Shown piece by piece: positions 1-8,516 of a stretch of DNA of 64,000 nt. The translations under genes were made by a program, and so were the position numbers. The DNA comes from an uncultured Lachnospiraceae bacterium. Lineage in GTDB: Bacteria; Bacillota; Clostridia; Lachnospirales; Lachnospiraceae. Every line of letters begins with the position of its first letter. Within the stretch, counting starts at the first letter, position 1. The notes beneath the pieces were generated by a model. That model was not told where the DNA came from and ran no database searches. It saw only the letters and a list, made by a program, of their open reading frames with translations. The DNA lies in contig CAJTPS010000009.1 in assembly GCA_910578555.1 (NCBI GenBank), forward strand, positions 1 to 64,000. The letters run 5' to 3'.

Positions 1-525
1 TTTTATTGGATTTTCAAGGTGCATAGGCGCTTATTCAAGTGCGAAGTTTGAGTAAATAACTTTTATAATAAGTATCGGTGGAAACAGAATGAGTTCGATG
101 CGCTGGTGTCCTTTGCGTTTAATATTGGAAGTATAGACCAGCTCACTGCCGGAGGCACGAGGAGCAGGGAAGTTATCGCAGAAAAGATGTTGTTGTATAA
201 TAAGGCAGCAGGCAAGGTTCTTTCTGGGTTGACAAGGCGCCGGAAAGAAGAGCAGGCGCTGTTTTTACGGAAGAACGCAGAAATTACTGCAGGCAGCAGT
301 ACAGTAGGCAATAACGTGGAGCAGTATCCGACCCTGAAAAAAGGCTGCAAGGGAGAGTCTGTAAAGAAATTACAGCAGATACTCTGCAGTCTGGGGTATA
401 CGCTTGTTTGTGACAGGGTATTCGGGGATAAGACGCTGGCAGCAGTCAAGGCATTCCAGAAAGCGAACGGGCTGGTTGTAGACGGAATTGTCGGAGCTAA
501 GACGTGGACGGCGCTCTTACAGTAA
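1..525 (+). pseudogene. GH24 phage-type lysozyme with peptidoglycan-binding domain, 5' part damaged
   Basis: From position 52 the frame reads as the second half of a GH24 (T4-type) lysozyme: a segment ending in NEFDALVSFAFNIG, then a TRSREVIAEKMLLYNK stretch and the GLTRRRKEEQALF end typical of the family. A PG_binding_1 repeat follows at about 330-520 (GESVKKLQQILCSLGY, FGDKTLAAVKAFQKANG). Upstream the frame is broken: a stop lies at 49-51, and the matching upstream residues (KFE) are in another frame, which fits a one-base loss near 50. The catalytic Glu region would lie left of the window. An internal GTG at 106 gives a 139-residue ORF but starts mid-domain, so it is not a sensible start. 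Probably a remnant of a prophage or autolysin gene. Confidence 0.7.
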
Positions 526-570
526 TTTTATTAATAAAATACGTGGTATACTAACTAAGGAGTACCCAAC

Positions 571-714
571 GGTGCGAAATACACAGCCGATGCCCTGGAA
601 TCGGTGATCACCGGGCTGCAGGATAAAGGATATGAACTGGTACCCATTTCGCAGCTGATCTATAAGGATAAGTACCATATGAAAGCCGACGGGACGCAGG
701 TGTCAGGCGAATAG
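571..714 (+). pseudogene. C-terminal remnant of a polysaccharide deacetylase
   Basis: About 47 codons in one frame with no start codon read TADALESVITGLQDKGYELV, then PISQLIYKDKYHMKADGTQV and a stop. This matches the conserved C-terminal end of Clostridial NodB-type polysaccharide (peptidoglycan or chitin) deacetylases. The catalytic NodB core is absent, and the fragment begins abruptly about 45 bases after the lysozyme remnant, so a deletion probably fused two cell-wall genes. It cannot be functional. Confidence 0.6.
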
Positions 715-728
715 GAAAGTGTATGTAC

Positions 729-761
729 CCGGCAGGTCTGCAGGAAACTGTGACCTGCCGG
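729..761 (+). terminator. Perfect 10-bp hairpin after the deacetylase remnant
   Basis: CCGGCAGGTC pairs with GACCTGCCGG around a 13-base loop. It sits 15 bases after the remnant's stop, where the original gene would have terminated. The following bases (ATTGCTAT) are a poor U-tract, so termination strength is doubtful. Confidence 0.5.
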
Positions 762-853
762 ATTGCTATACAAAATGTCCATAATTATTTGGGTTTTGCT
801 AAAATATTTTCATAATTTTTACAATTTTTCTATAAATTTTATTATAAATGTTG

Positions 854-859
854 TATAAT
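854..859 (+). promoter_or_regulatory. Likely -10 box of the glgCD promoter
   Basis: A consensus TATAAT lies 33 bases before the glgC start in a very AT-rich stretch (from about 780). No good -35 box is seen at 17 bases, so the AT-rich upstream DNA may help the promoter. Confidence 0.45.
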
Positions 860-892
860 TTGTTTCATAAGAAAAACAGGAGGACTCGTATT

Positions 893-2098
893 ATGGCAAA
901 AGAAATGATTGCAATGCTTCTTGCCGGCGGACAAGGCTCACGACTTTATGCGCTTACAGAGAAGCTCGCGAAACCGGCAGTTCCTTTTGGCGGCAAGTAT
1001 CGTATCATTGATTTCCCGCTTTCCAACTGCGTTAATTCAGGCATTGATACCGTTGGTATTCTGACGCAGTATCAACCGTTGGAGTTGAATGAGTATATCG
1101 GCAACGGGCAGCCGTGGGATCTGGATCGTCTATACGGCGGTGTGCATGTACTGCCGCCTTATCAGAAGGCGCACGGATCGGACTGGTATAAGGGCACGGC
1201 GAACGCGATTTACCAGAATATCTCGTTTATTGAGCGGTATGACCCCAAGTATGTTATCATCCTTTCCGGCGACCAGATCTGTAAACAGGATTACAGCGAT
1301 TTCCTTGAATTTCACAAAGCGAAAAATGCGGAATTCAGCGTTGCCGTTATGGAAGTTCCGTGGGAGGAGGCGCCGCGCTTCGGTCTGATGGTTGCCGATG
1401 AGAATGACAAGATTACTGAATTTCAGGAGAAACCGAAAAATCCCAAGTCTAATCTGGCTTCCATGGGAATCTACATATTTAACTGGGATATCCTGAAGAA
1501 GTATCTGGAGGAGGACGAGGCTGATCCGGATTCAGAGAACGACTTCGGCAACAATATCATCCCTAATCTGCTTCGTGATCAGCGGCAGATGTATGCGTAT
1601 CGTTTTAAAGGCTACTGGAAGGATGTGGGAACCATTTCTTCTCTGTGGGAGGCGAATATGGAGGTCCTGGACCCTGAACACAGCGGTATCAATCTTTTTG
1701 ATGAGGGCTGGAAGATCTACAGCCGTAATGCAGGCAGAACGGGCCATAAGATCAGTGCGGGAGCAGTTGTGGAGAATGCGCTGGTCACGGATGGATGCCG
1801 GATCAGGGGTACGGTAAAGCATTCTGTTCTGTTTGGCGGTGTAAAGGTAGAGGCCGGCGCGGTTGTGGAGGATGCTGTCGTAATGGGCGGCACGACAATC
1901 AAGACCGGTGCGGTTGTGAGACACTGCATTGTGGCGGAGAATGTGACGATCTGTGAGAATGCCGTGGTCGGCGCAATGCCCGACGGAGAGGCAAACGGTG
2001 TAGCGACCATAGGATCGGGCGTAACGATAGGGGAGAACGTTGTGATAGGTCCCGACGCCATGATCAATAATAATGTGGAAGGCGGTGAAGCAGAATGA
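893..2098 (+). CDS. glgC: Glucose-1-phosphate adenylyltransferase, GlgC subunit
   Basis: Makes ADP-glucose from glucose-1-phosphate and ATP, the first committed step of bacterial glycogen synthesis, in the cytoplasm. The 401-residue protein opens with the nucleotidyltransferase signature MLLAGGQGSRLYALTEKLAK and the PFGGKYRIIDFPLSNC segment. It has the substrate-loop region EFQEKPKNPKSN near residue 180 and ends in a left-handed beta-helix of hexapeptide repeats (about 290-390) used for oligomerisation and allosteric control. The start at 893 is chosen because AGGAGG at 878-883 is well spaced; an upstream in-frame ATG at 848 has no ribosome site. Its end overlaps glgD by four bases, so the two are co-translated. 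Glycogen synthase and branching enzyme are not in the window. Confidence 0.95.
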   Translation: MAKEMIAMLLAGGQGSRLYALTEKLAKPAVPFGGKYRIIDFPLSNCVNSGIDTVGILTQYQPLELNEYIGNGQPWDLDRLYGGVHVLPPYQKAHGSDWYKGTANAIYQNISFIERYDPKYVIILSGDQICKQDYSDFLEFHKAKNAEFSVAVMEVPWEEAPRFGLMVADENDKITEFQEKPKNPKSNLASMGIYIFNWDILKKYLEEDEADPDSENDFGNNIIPNLLRDQRQMYAYRFKGYWKDVGTISSLWEANMEVLDPEHSGINLFDEGWKIYSRNAGRTGHKISAGAVVENALVTDGCRIRGTVKHSVLFGGVKVEAGAVVEDAVVMGGTTIKTGAVVRHCIVAENVTICENAVVGAMPDGEANGVATIGSGVTIGENVVIGPDAMINNNVEGGEAE

Positions 2099-3240
2099 TA
2101 AAATCAAGCACAAATGTAATCGGTATTATATTTCCAAACAGTTATGATGCGCTGGTTCCGGAACTGGTCGGTGTGCGTTTGATGGCGTCTATTCCTTTTG
2201 CCAGCCGTTATCGTATCATTGATTTTGTCCTGTCGAGTATGACGCATTCCGGTATTGACAATATTTCTGTTGTAGTCAACAAGAATTATCATTCCCTGAT
2301 GGATCATCTGGGTTCCGGCCGTGAATGGGATCTGGTCCGGAAGAACGGAGGACTGCACATTTTCCCGCCTTTTGCGGAGAAGGAAGCAGGCGCTCCATAT
2401 GTGGGACGTGCCGGCGCGCTGGCGAACATTCTGGATTTCCTGAAGTCCCAGAAAGAGGAATATGTGGTCATGGCAGATACGAATATCGTGGTCAATTTTG
2501 ATTTCAATGCCATGCTGCAGGCACATATGGACAGCGGTGCGGACATTACCATCGCATACAACGAGCAGGAGCTGCCCAGGGAACTGCTGGATTATCCGAC
2601 CAATGACAGAATCTTCTATTATACTTTTGACGTGGAACAGGGACGTATCCGTAAGGTATATATTAACCCGAAGACGGATGGCGTACAGAACACTTCCATG
2701 AATGTTTTTGTCATTTCACGCGAACTGCTGATCGAACTTGTCAGTACGGCGTACATACAGGGACGTTCCTTCTTTATGCGTGATGTTATCATGCCACAGC
2801 TTGGCAAGCTGAACGTACAGGCTTACAAGTATACGGACTATGTGGCGCGTATCTGCGGCATGAAGAGTTATTTTGAAGAGAACATGAAGCTTCTGGACGA
2901 TTATAATCTGGATGCGCTGTTCGCTGCTGCTCCGATTTACACGAAGATCAGGGGAGATAATCCGACCCATTACAAGGACGGCGCGAAGGTGCAGAACGTG
3001 ATGATGGCGGACGGCTGTGTGATCGAGGGTGAGGTAGAGAACAGCGTGATCTTCCGCGGCGTGCAGGTGGGCAAAGGTGCCAAGATCCGGAATTGTATTT
3101 TAATGCAGGATACTGTGGTGGAAGCAGGCGCGAATGTGGAATATCTGATCGCCGATAAGAATGTTACGATCACGGCGGGCAAGGAACTGAAGGGAACGGA
3201 TACCTTCCCGGTTTATATTGAGAAATATAAGACTGTGTAG
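2095..3240 (+). CDS. glgD: ADP-glucose pyrophosphorylase-like regulatory subunit GlgD
   Basis: A 381-residue paralogue of GlgC that in Firmicutes forms a hetero-oligomer with it and raises its activity. The fold is kept: RYRIIDFVLSSMTHSGIDNI near residue 40 matches the GlgC RIIDFPLSNC block, and the C-terminal hexapeptide repeats are present (about 300-375). The N-terminus reads IGIIFPNSYDALVPELVGVR where GlgC has the glycine-rich AGGQGSRL loop. Loss of that loop is the known mark of GlgD and implies a weakly or non-catalytic subunit. The ATG lies inside the end of glgC (ATGA overlap), which implies translational coupling. Confidence 0.93.
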   Translation: MIKSSTNVIGIIFPNSYDALVPELVGVRLMASIPFASRYRIIDFVLSSMTHSGIDNISVVVNKNYHSLMDHLGSGREWDLVRKNGGLHIFPPFAEKEAGAPYVGRAGALANILDFLKSQKEEYVVMADTNIVVNFDFNAMLQAHMDSGADITIAYNEQELPRELLDYPTNDRIFYYTFDVEQGRIRKVYINPKTDGVQNTSMNVFVISRELLIELVSTAYIQGRSFFMRDVIMPQLGKLNVQAYKYTDYVARICGMKSYFEENMKLLDDYNLDALFAAAPIYTKIRGDNPTHYKDGAKVQNVMMADGCVIEGEVENSVIFRGVQVGKGAKIRNCILMQDTVVEAGANVEYLIADKNVTITAGKELKGTDTFPVYIEKYKTV

Positions 3241-3272
3241 GCGGGATGGGCTGCACCATAACTGCAAGGATT

Positions 3273-3315
3273 AGCTATGATAATGCTTTTCTTGTGGAAA
3301 AGTGTTATCATAGCT
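3273..3315. other. Long 19-bp hairpin after glgD
   Basis: AGCTATGATAATGCTTTTC pairs with the segment ending at 3315 through 19 positions, all Watson-Crick except two adjacent G-T pairs, around a TTGTG loop. It begins 33 bases after the glgD stop. No T-run follows, so it is more likely an mRNA 3'-end stabiliser or processing site than a classical Rho-independent terminator. The rest of 3241-3471 shows nothing else clear. Confidence 0.6.
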
Positions 3316-3471
3316 GGGTGCTCATGGATAAGTTTATACGAATATCTGCAATATGCGGCGGCTCCTGACATATACAGGTCAGCGTTACTATAAGATAGAA
3401 CAAAGACGGAGGGTTTCTGCCTCACGTTGTCTGAAGCCGAAAAAGATACTTTGAAAGGAAGGATGACTTAA

Positions 3472-4575
3472 ATGAAAGCATCTTTTTCAAAAGAAGACAC
3501 ATTGATCACAAAAGGAATTTTGATTATTATGCTGCTTATCCATCATGTATTTAATGCTGCGGATGCCATGCCGTATGGTATTGATACCGTGATTGGGGAT
3601 ACGGAGTTGTTTTATGATATAACCTCATATTGTAGAATATGTATTGCCGGATTCGCTTTTCTAACTGCATATGGGATGACACAAAAATTTAAAAGGATGG
3701 ATTCTGATGATTCGGCTTCCTGCTTTGTGTTGACGATAAAACGGCTGGTAAAGCTGGAGTTGTCAATTTATATAGTGTATGTATTGGCGGTATTGTACAA
3801 GCGGTTTATAGTAGGGCAATCGCTGCAAAGCCTGTATCGGAATGAGGGAGAGAGCGTTGCCGCTATGCTGTTGCACATGTTTATAGATATGACAGGCATG
3901 TCCTGTTACACAGAGACGGCGCGAATAAATATTACATGGTGGTATTTATCATACGCAATCCTGTTGATCATTGCGATGCCCTTTGTATATTTTGCTTATA
4001 AGAAATTCAGATGGCTGCTGATACCGGCAGGGTGTCTGCTCCCGCATGCGATTTTGAACTCCAAAGTATCTTTTGCGTTGCTGCTCCCGGCGGTTGTATT
4101 GGGAACCGCTTTTAGCTATGAGGAGTGGTTTGATCAAATGAAATGCAGGAATATAAGACAGATGATTGTTAGGGGGATTATAAGTGTTGTCCTTCTTTAT
4201 ATTGCGTATTTGTGTTATATAACAACAAATACTGTTTTTAGCTACACATTAGCGGTCACGATTCCTTATATTGCGTTTCAGTATATTTCCGGTATACCCG
4301 GATTAAACATTCTGTTAAAATATATCGGTAAACATGCAACTAACATATTCATGACTCACACGTTTATATATTATTATTTTTATCCGGATTTTATTTATTC
4401 ATTCCATTCGTTTCCGTATATTCTTTTGGCGCTGGCGGGAACCAGCCTGTGTGTTTCGATTGTAATTGAATTAATAAAAAAAATAACAGGATATAATCGG
4501 TTATCAGACAGAATATTGAAATACGTAGATGACAAAGCAAAGTTATTATTTAGTAAAGAAAATCTACATTGTTAA
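3472..4575 (+). CDS. Membrane acyltransferase (acyltransferase 3 family)
   Basis: A 367-residue integral membrane protein with about ten hydrophobic segments. The N-terminus (KGILIIMLLIHHVFNAAD) has the first helix and the HH pair that mark acyltransferase family 3, enzymes that O-acylate surface polysaccharides or lipids. GAAAGGAAGG 15 bases upstream supports the ATG. Codon choice is distinctly AT-rich (many ATA, TTA, TAT) compared with the glg and carB genes on either side, which suggests horizontal acquisition. The acylated substrate cannot be told from the sequence; no polysaccharide operon is adjacent. Confidence 0.75.
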   Translation: MKASFSKEDTLITKGILIIMLLIHHVFNAADAMPYGIDTVIGDTELFYDITSYCRICIAGFAFLTAYGMTQKFKRMDSDDSASCFVLTIKRLVKLELSIYIVYVLAVLYKRFIVGQSLQSLYRNEGESVAAMLLHMFIDMTGMSCYTETARINITWWYLSYAILLIIAMPFVYFAYKKFRWLLIPAGCLLPHAILNSKVSFALLLPAVVLGTAFSYEEWFDQMKCRNIRQMIVRGIISVVLLYIAYLCYITTNTVFSYTLAVTIPYIAFQYISGIPGLNILLKYIGKHATNIFMTHTFIYYYFYPDFIYSFHSFPYILLALAGTSLCVSIVIELIKKITGYNRLSDRILKYVDDKAKLLFSKENLHC

Positions 4576-4671
4576 AATAATTTTTTTTTTGTATACTTAT
4601 TGTTGAGCATAGAAATCAATCAAGGTAGTTTAGAAATTATACTGTGATTTAAATAAGAATGGAGGACATGT

Positions 4672-7600
4672 ATGCCACGCAGAACAGATATTCATAAGGT
4701 GCTGATCATCGGTTCAGGCCCGATCATCATCGGACAGGCCTGTGAGTTTGACTATTCGGGAACCCAGGCGTGTAAGGCGCTTCGCAAGCTGGGGTATGAG
4801 ATCGTGCTGGTTAATTCCAATCCGGCGACGATCATGACAGATCCGGAAACGGCGGATGTGACCTATATTGAGCCGCTCAATGTAGAACGGCTGGAACAGA
4901 TCATCGCAAAGGAACGCCCCGACGCGCTGCTTCCGAATCTGGGAGGGCAGTCCGGGCTTAATTTGTGTGCGGAGTTAAATAAGGCGGGCATTCTGGACAA
5001 ATATAACGTCAAGGTCATCGGCGTGCAGGTGGATGCCATCGAGCGTGGAGAGGACCGTATCGAGTTTAAGAAGACAATGAATGCGCTGGGGATCGAGATG
5101 GCCCGCAGTGAAGTGGCCTATTCCGTGGAGGAAGCGCTTTCGATTGCCGAGAAGCTGGGCTATCCGGTGGTTCTGCGCCCGGCTTATACCATGGGCGGCG
5201 CCGGCGGCGGTCTGGTATATAACAGGGAAGAACTGCAGGTGGTATGCGCCAGAGGACTGCAGGCCAGTCTGGTGGGTCAGGTTCTGGTGGAAGAATCGAT
5301 TCTGGGCTGGGAAGAACTGGAACTGGAAGTGGTACGTGACGCGGACAATAACATCATCACCGTATGCTTTATCGAGAATATTGATCCTTTAGGGGTCCAT
5401 ACGGGGGACTCGTTCTGTTCCGCGCCTATGCTGACGATCTCGGAGGAATGTCAGAAACGTCTGCAGGAGCAGGCATACAAAATCGTGGAATCGGTGCAGG
5501 TGATCGGCGGTACGAACGTGCAGTTCGCCCATGACCCGGTGTCGGACCGGATCATCGTCATCGAGATCAATCCCCGTACATCCCGGTCTTCCGCGCTGGC
5601 AAGCAAAGCTACGGGATTCCCGATCGCACTGGTGTCCTCCATGCTTGCGGCAGGACTTACACTGAAGGACATCCCCTGCGGAAAATACGGAACGCTGGAC
5701 AAGTACGTACCGGACGGCGATTATGTGGTGATCAAGTTTGCCCGCTGGGCTTTCGAGAAGTTCAAAGGGGTGGAGGACAAGCTGGGAACGCAGATGCGTG
5801 CCGTGGGCGAGGTCATGAGTATTGGTAAGACCTACAAAGAAGCATTTCAGAAAGCCATCCGTTCGCTGGAAACCGGCCGTTACGGTCTGGGACATGCGAA
5901 GGACTTTGATACTTTATCGAAAGAAGAACTGTTAAAAAGACTCATCACACCTTCCAGTGAGCGTCATTTCCTCATGTATGAAGCGCTCCGGAAAGGCGCC
6001 ACCGTGGAGGAAATTTTCGAGATTACCAAAGTGAAAGCCTATTTTATCGAGCAGATGAAAGAATTGGTGGAGGAAGAGGAAGCGATTCTGAAATATAGTG
6101 GCAAAGATATTTCGCAAGACAAAGGATGCGCTCATGCGAACGACAGTTCTACGGACGGCGGGAATGCAGGTATGCTGCCGCTGCCGGATGACATGCTGAT
6201 CACCGCCAAAAAGGATGGCTTTTCTGACAAATATCTGAGCCTGCTTCTGGAGATTCCGGAGGCGGATATTCGAAACCGCCGTCTGGCTTTGGGCGTGGAA
6301 GAGGCATGGGAAGGCGTCCATGTCAGCGGAACGGAAAACAGCGCGTATTTCTACTCTACTTATAATGCGCCGGACAAAAATCCGGTGAACGAGGATAAGC
6401 TCAAGATCATGATTCTGGGCGGTGGCCCCAACCGGATCGGACAGGGCATCGAGTTCGACTACTGCTGCGTTCATGCGGCCATGGCGCTGAAGAAGCTGGG
6501 CTTTGAGACGATCATCGTGAACTGTAATCCGGAGACGGTGTCTACCGATTACGATACTTCCGATAAGCTGTATTTCGAGCCGCTTACACTGGAAGATGTA
6601 CTGAGCATTTATAACAAAGAAAAACCGCTTGGCGTGATTGCGCAGTTCGGCGGGCAGACGCCGTTAAATCTGGCTTCTGAATTAGAGAAGAATGGCGTAA
6701 AGATTCTGGGAACGTCTCCTTCTGTCATTGATCTGGCGGAGGACCGGGATCAGTTCCGCGCCATGATGGAAAAACTGGAAATCCCCATGCCGGAGTCGGG
6801 CATGGCGACCACGGTAGACGAGGCGCTGGCCATTGCGGCAAGGATCGGTTATCCGGTGATGGTACGTCCCTCTTATGTGCTGGGCGGCAGAGGCATGGAA
6901 GTGGTGTATGACGACGAGAGCATGACGGAATATATGAATGCGGCGGTAGGCGTGACGCCTGACCGGCCGATTCTGATCGACCGTTTCCTGAACCACGCAT
7001 TGGAGTGTGAGGCGGATGCCATCAGCGACGGTTTCCATGCTTTTGTACCTGCGGTGATGGAGCACATCGAGCTTGCCGGTATCCATTCGGGGGATTCGGC
7101 GTGTATCATCCCGTCTGTGCACATTCCGGAGGAGAGTGTGGAGACGATCAAAGAGTATACGAGAAAGATTGCGGAGGAAATGCATGTAAAAGGACTGATG
7201 AACATGCAGTACGCCATCGAGGACGGCAAGGTTTTCGTGCTGGAAGCCAATCCACGCGCGTCCCGTACCGTGCCGCTTGTATCCAAGGTCTGCAATATCC
7301 GTATGGTGCCGATCGCGACAGAAATCATTACTGCGGAACTTACCGGACGTCCGTCGCCGATTCCGGAATTAAAAGAGCAGGTAATTCCGAATTACGGCGT
7401 AAAAGAGGCAGTGTTCCCCTTCAATATGTTCCCGGAGGTAGATCCGGTTCTCGGACCGGAAATGCGTTCTACCGGAGAAGTGCTGGGATTGTCCCGGTCT
7501 TACGGTGAAGCATTTTTCAAGGCGCAGGAGGCGGTGCAGTCGAAGCTGCCGCTTGAAGGAACGGTGCTGATTTCCGTGAATAAGAAGGATAAGGACGAAG

Positions 7601-7980
7601 TTGTGGAAGTGGCCAGGAGCCTGGCGGAAGACGGTTTTAAGATCGTGGCTACGGAGGGAACCTATAATCTGATCACGGCGGCGGGCGTTCCTGCGACGAA
7701 AGCGAAAAAGCTTTATGAAGGGCGGCCGAATGTGGGAGATATGATCACCAACGGCGATTTTGATCTGATCATCAATTCCCCTGTGGGTAAAGACAGCGTG
7801 CATGACGACAGTTATCTGCGCAAGGCGGCGATCAAGGCGAAAGCGCCTTATATCACTACGGTGGCCGCGGCGAAGGTGACTGCGGAGGGAATCCATTATC
7901 TGAAAACACATGCAGGCAGTGAAGTAAAGTCGCTGCAGGAACTGCATGGGGAGATTCATGAGAAGGAGCAGTGTGAGTAA
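4672..7980 (+). CDS. carB: Carbamoyl-phosphate synthase large chain
   Basis: Makes carbamoyl phosphate from bicarbonate, ammonia (delivered by CarA) and two ATP, for pyrimidine and arginine synthesis. The 1102-residue protein has the expected duplicated layout. The first half starts KVLIIGSGPIIIGQACEFDY and has an ATP-grasp domain with RPAYTMGGAGGG near residue 170. The second half starts KIMILGGGPNRIGQGIEFDY and has RPSYVLGGRGMEVVYD. A C-terminal MGS-like allosteric domain spans about 940-1090. The family is usually near 1070 residues. The extra length sits around residues 478-520 (KDISQDKGCAHANDSSTDGG), a polar linker in the oligomerisation region. TGGAGGACATGT precedes the ATG. No carA or other pyrimidine gene is nearby, which is unusual. 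Confidence 0.96.
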   Translation: MPRRTDIHKVLIIGSGPIIIGQACEFDYSGTQACKALRKLGYEIVLVNSNPATIMTDPETADVTYIEPLNVERLEQIIAKERPDALLPNLGGQSGLNLCAELNKAGILDKYNVKVIGVQVDAIERGEDRIEFKKTMNALGIEMARSEVAYSVEEALSIAEKLGYPVVLRPAYTMGGAGGGLVYNREELQVVCARGLQASLVGQVLVEESILGWEELELEVVRDADNNIITVCFIENIDPLGVHTGDSFCSAPMLTISEECQKRLQEQAYKIVESVQVIGGTNVQFAHDPVSDRIIVIEINPRTSRSSALASKATGFPIALVSSMLAAGLTLKDIPCGKYGTLDKYVPDGDYVVIKFARWAFEKFKGVEDKLGTQMRAVGEVMSIGKTYKEAFQKAIRSLETGRYGLGHAKDFDTLSKEELLKRLITPSSERHFLMYEALRKGATVEEIFEITKVKAYFIEQMKELVEEEEAILKYSGKDISQDKGCAHANDSSTDGGNAGMLPLPDDMLITAKKDGFSDKYLSLLLEIPEADIRNRRLALGVEEAWEGVHVSGTENSAYFYSTYNAPDKNPVNEDKLKIMILGGGPNRIGQGIEFDYCCVHAAMALKKLGFETIIVNCNPETVSTDYDTSDKLYFEPLTLEDVLSIYNKEKPLGVIAQFGGQTPLNLASELEKNGVKILGTSPSVIDLAEDRDQFRAMMEKLEIPMPESGMATTVDEALAIAARIGYPVMVRPSYVLGGRGMEVVYDDESMTEYMNAAVGVTPDRPILIDRFLNHALECEADAISDGFHAFVPAVMEHIELAGIHSGDSACIIPSVHIPEESVETIKEYTRKIAEEMHVKGLMNMQYAIEDGKVFVLEANPRASRTVPLVSKVCNIRMVPIATEIITAELTGRPSPIPELKEQVIPNYGVKEAVFPFNMFPEVDPVLGPEMRSTGEVLGLSRSYGEAFFKAQEAVQSKLPLEGTVLISVNKKDKDEVVEVARSLAEDGFKIVATEGTYNLITAAGVPATKAKKLYEGRPNVGDMITNGDFDLIINSPVGKDSVHDDSYLRKAAIKAKAPYITTVAAAKVTAEGIHYLKTHAGSEVKSLQELHGEIHEKEQCE

Positions 7981-8005
7981 AATAAAGTCATACTTTATTT
8001 TACTC
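7975..8005. repeat. Perfect 14-bp inverted repeat over the carB stop codon
   Basis: GAGTAAAATAAAGT, CAT, ACTTTATTTTACTC form a perfect AT-rich stem with a three-base loop; the carB stop codon (TAA, 7978-7980) lies inside the left arm. It may protect the mRNA end or act as a weak bidirectional terminator. Confidence 0.6.
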
Positions 8006-8037
8006 GATTACAGTTTAAAAATATGTTTTTACAAAAT

Positions 8038-8076
8038 CCACCCCGTCACTCGGCCAAAGTTGAGGGGTGGTTTTTC
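8038..8076 (+). terminator. Rho-independent terminator of carB
   Basis: CCACCCC pairs with GGGGTGG around a 19-base loop and is followed directly by TTTTT. It lies 58 bases after the carB stop, in the expected place and direction. Confidence 0.85.
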
Positions 8077-8131
8077 TATGTTGTTTTACTTACAAATTGG
8101 ATTTGATTACTATGATTGAAATTTATTACAA

Positions 8132-8287
8132 GGTTGCTTGACAGCTAAAGGAGATTGTGGTAAATTATCTAAAAATTTGAAACGAGGACAAAGAGTTGAG
8201 AGAAAAGAATTTTTATCAGGAACGATTTATTATGTTTATTCTGGAGCAGCAGATTTTTCAGACTACGGTCACAGCCTGAGTCGGTAA
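8132..8287 (+). other. Possible coding remnant of unknown type
   Basis: About 51 codons without a proper start read GCLTAKGDCGKLSKNLKRGQ, then RVERKEFLSGTIYYVYSG and a stop at 8285. Composition and codon bias (AAA, TTA, GGA) look coding and more AT-rich than the neighbours, but I recognise no family and the 5' end is missing (stop at 8117). It may be the tail of a lost accessory gene or chance. Confidence 0.2.
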
Positions 8288-8362
8288 TAAGACAACAGCG
8301 CGCATGGCCGTAAGATGGAAAGTCTTATTTGGCTATGCGGCGATCAGGATAGATTATATGAG

Positions 8363-8409
8363 AACCGCATGGGATATACACGGAGGTGTATGTAACAGGC
8401 GGTTTTTTT
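8363..8409 (+). terminator. Branched terminator or attenuator in the ABC-2 operon leader
   Basis: AACCGC (8363-8368) pairs with GCGGTT (8399-8404). Inside it ATACAC (8376-8381) pairs with GTGTAT (8386-8391) across a GGAG loop, and a run of seven T (8403-8409) follows. It stands 108 bases upstream of the ABC operon and in its direction, so it may stop transcripts from upstream or act as a conditional attenuator. Confidence 0.5.
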
Positions 8410-8412
8410 GCG

Positions 8413-8451
8413 CGAACGAGAAAGACGAAGTCTTTCGAGTCTGCTCATTCG
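8413..8451 (+). repeat. Nested hairpin in the ABC-2 operon leader
   Basis: CGAACGAG (8413-8420) pairs imperfectly with CTCATTCG (8444-8451). Inside, GAAAGAC (8420-8426) pairs perfectly with GTCTTTC (8430-8436) around GAA. The outer-arm plus inner-arm layout resembles other leaders in this window, though the arm sequence differs. Confidence 0.5.
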
Positions 8452-8516
8452 TGGACGAAAAGTCAGAAGGCTTACGGAGCAGGCACCATGCTCGCATGAG
8501 AGGGGAGGAAACAACA

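Noticed and set aside
63..449. Long antisense frame over the lysozyme remnant
   Set aside because: It mirrors the true frame, has no ribosome site and its composition is not protein-like; the same holds for the other long antisense frames in the window, such as 1532-2113 and 43373-44965.
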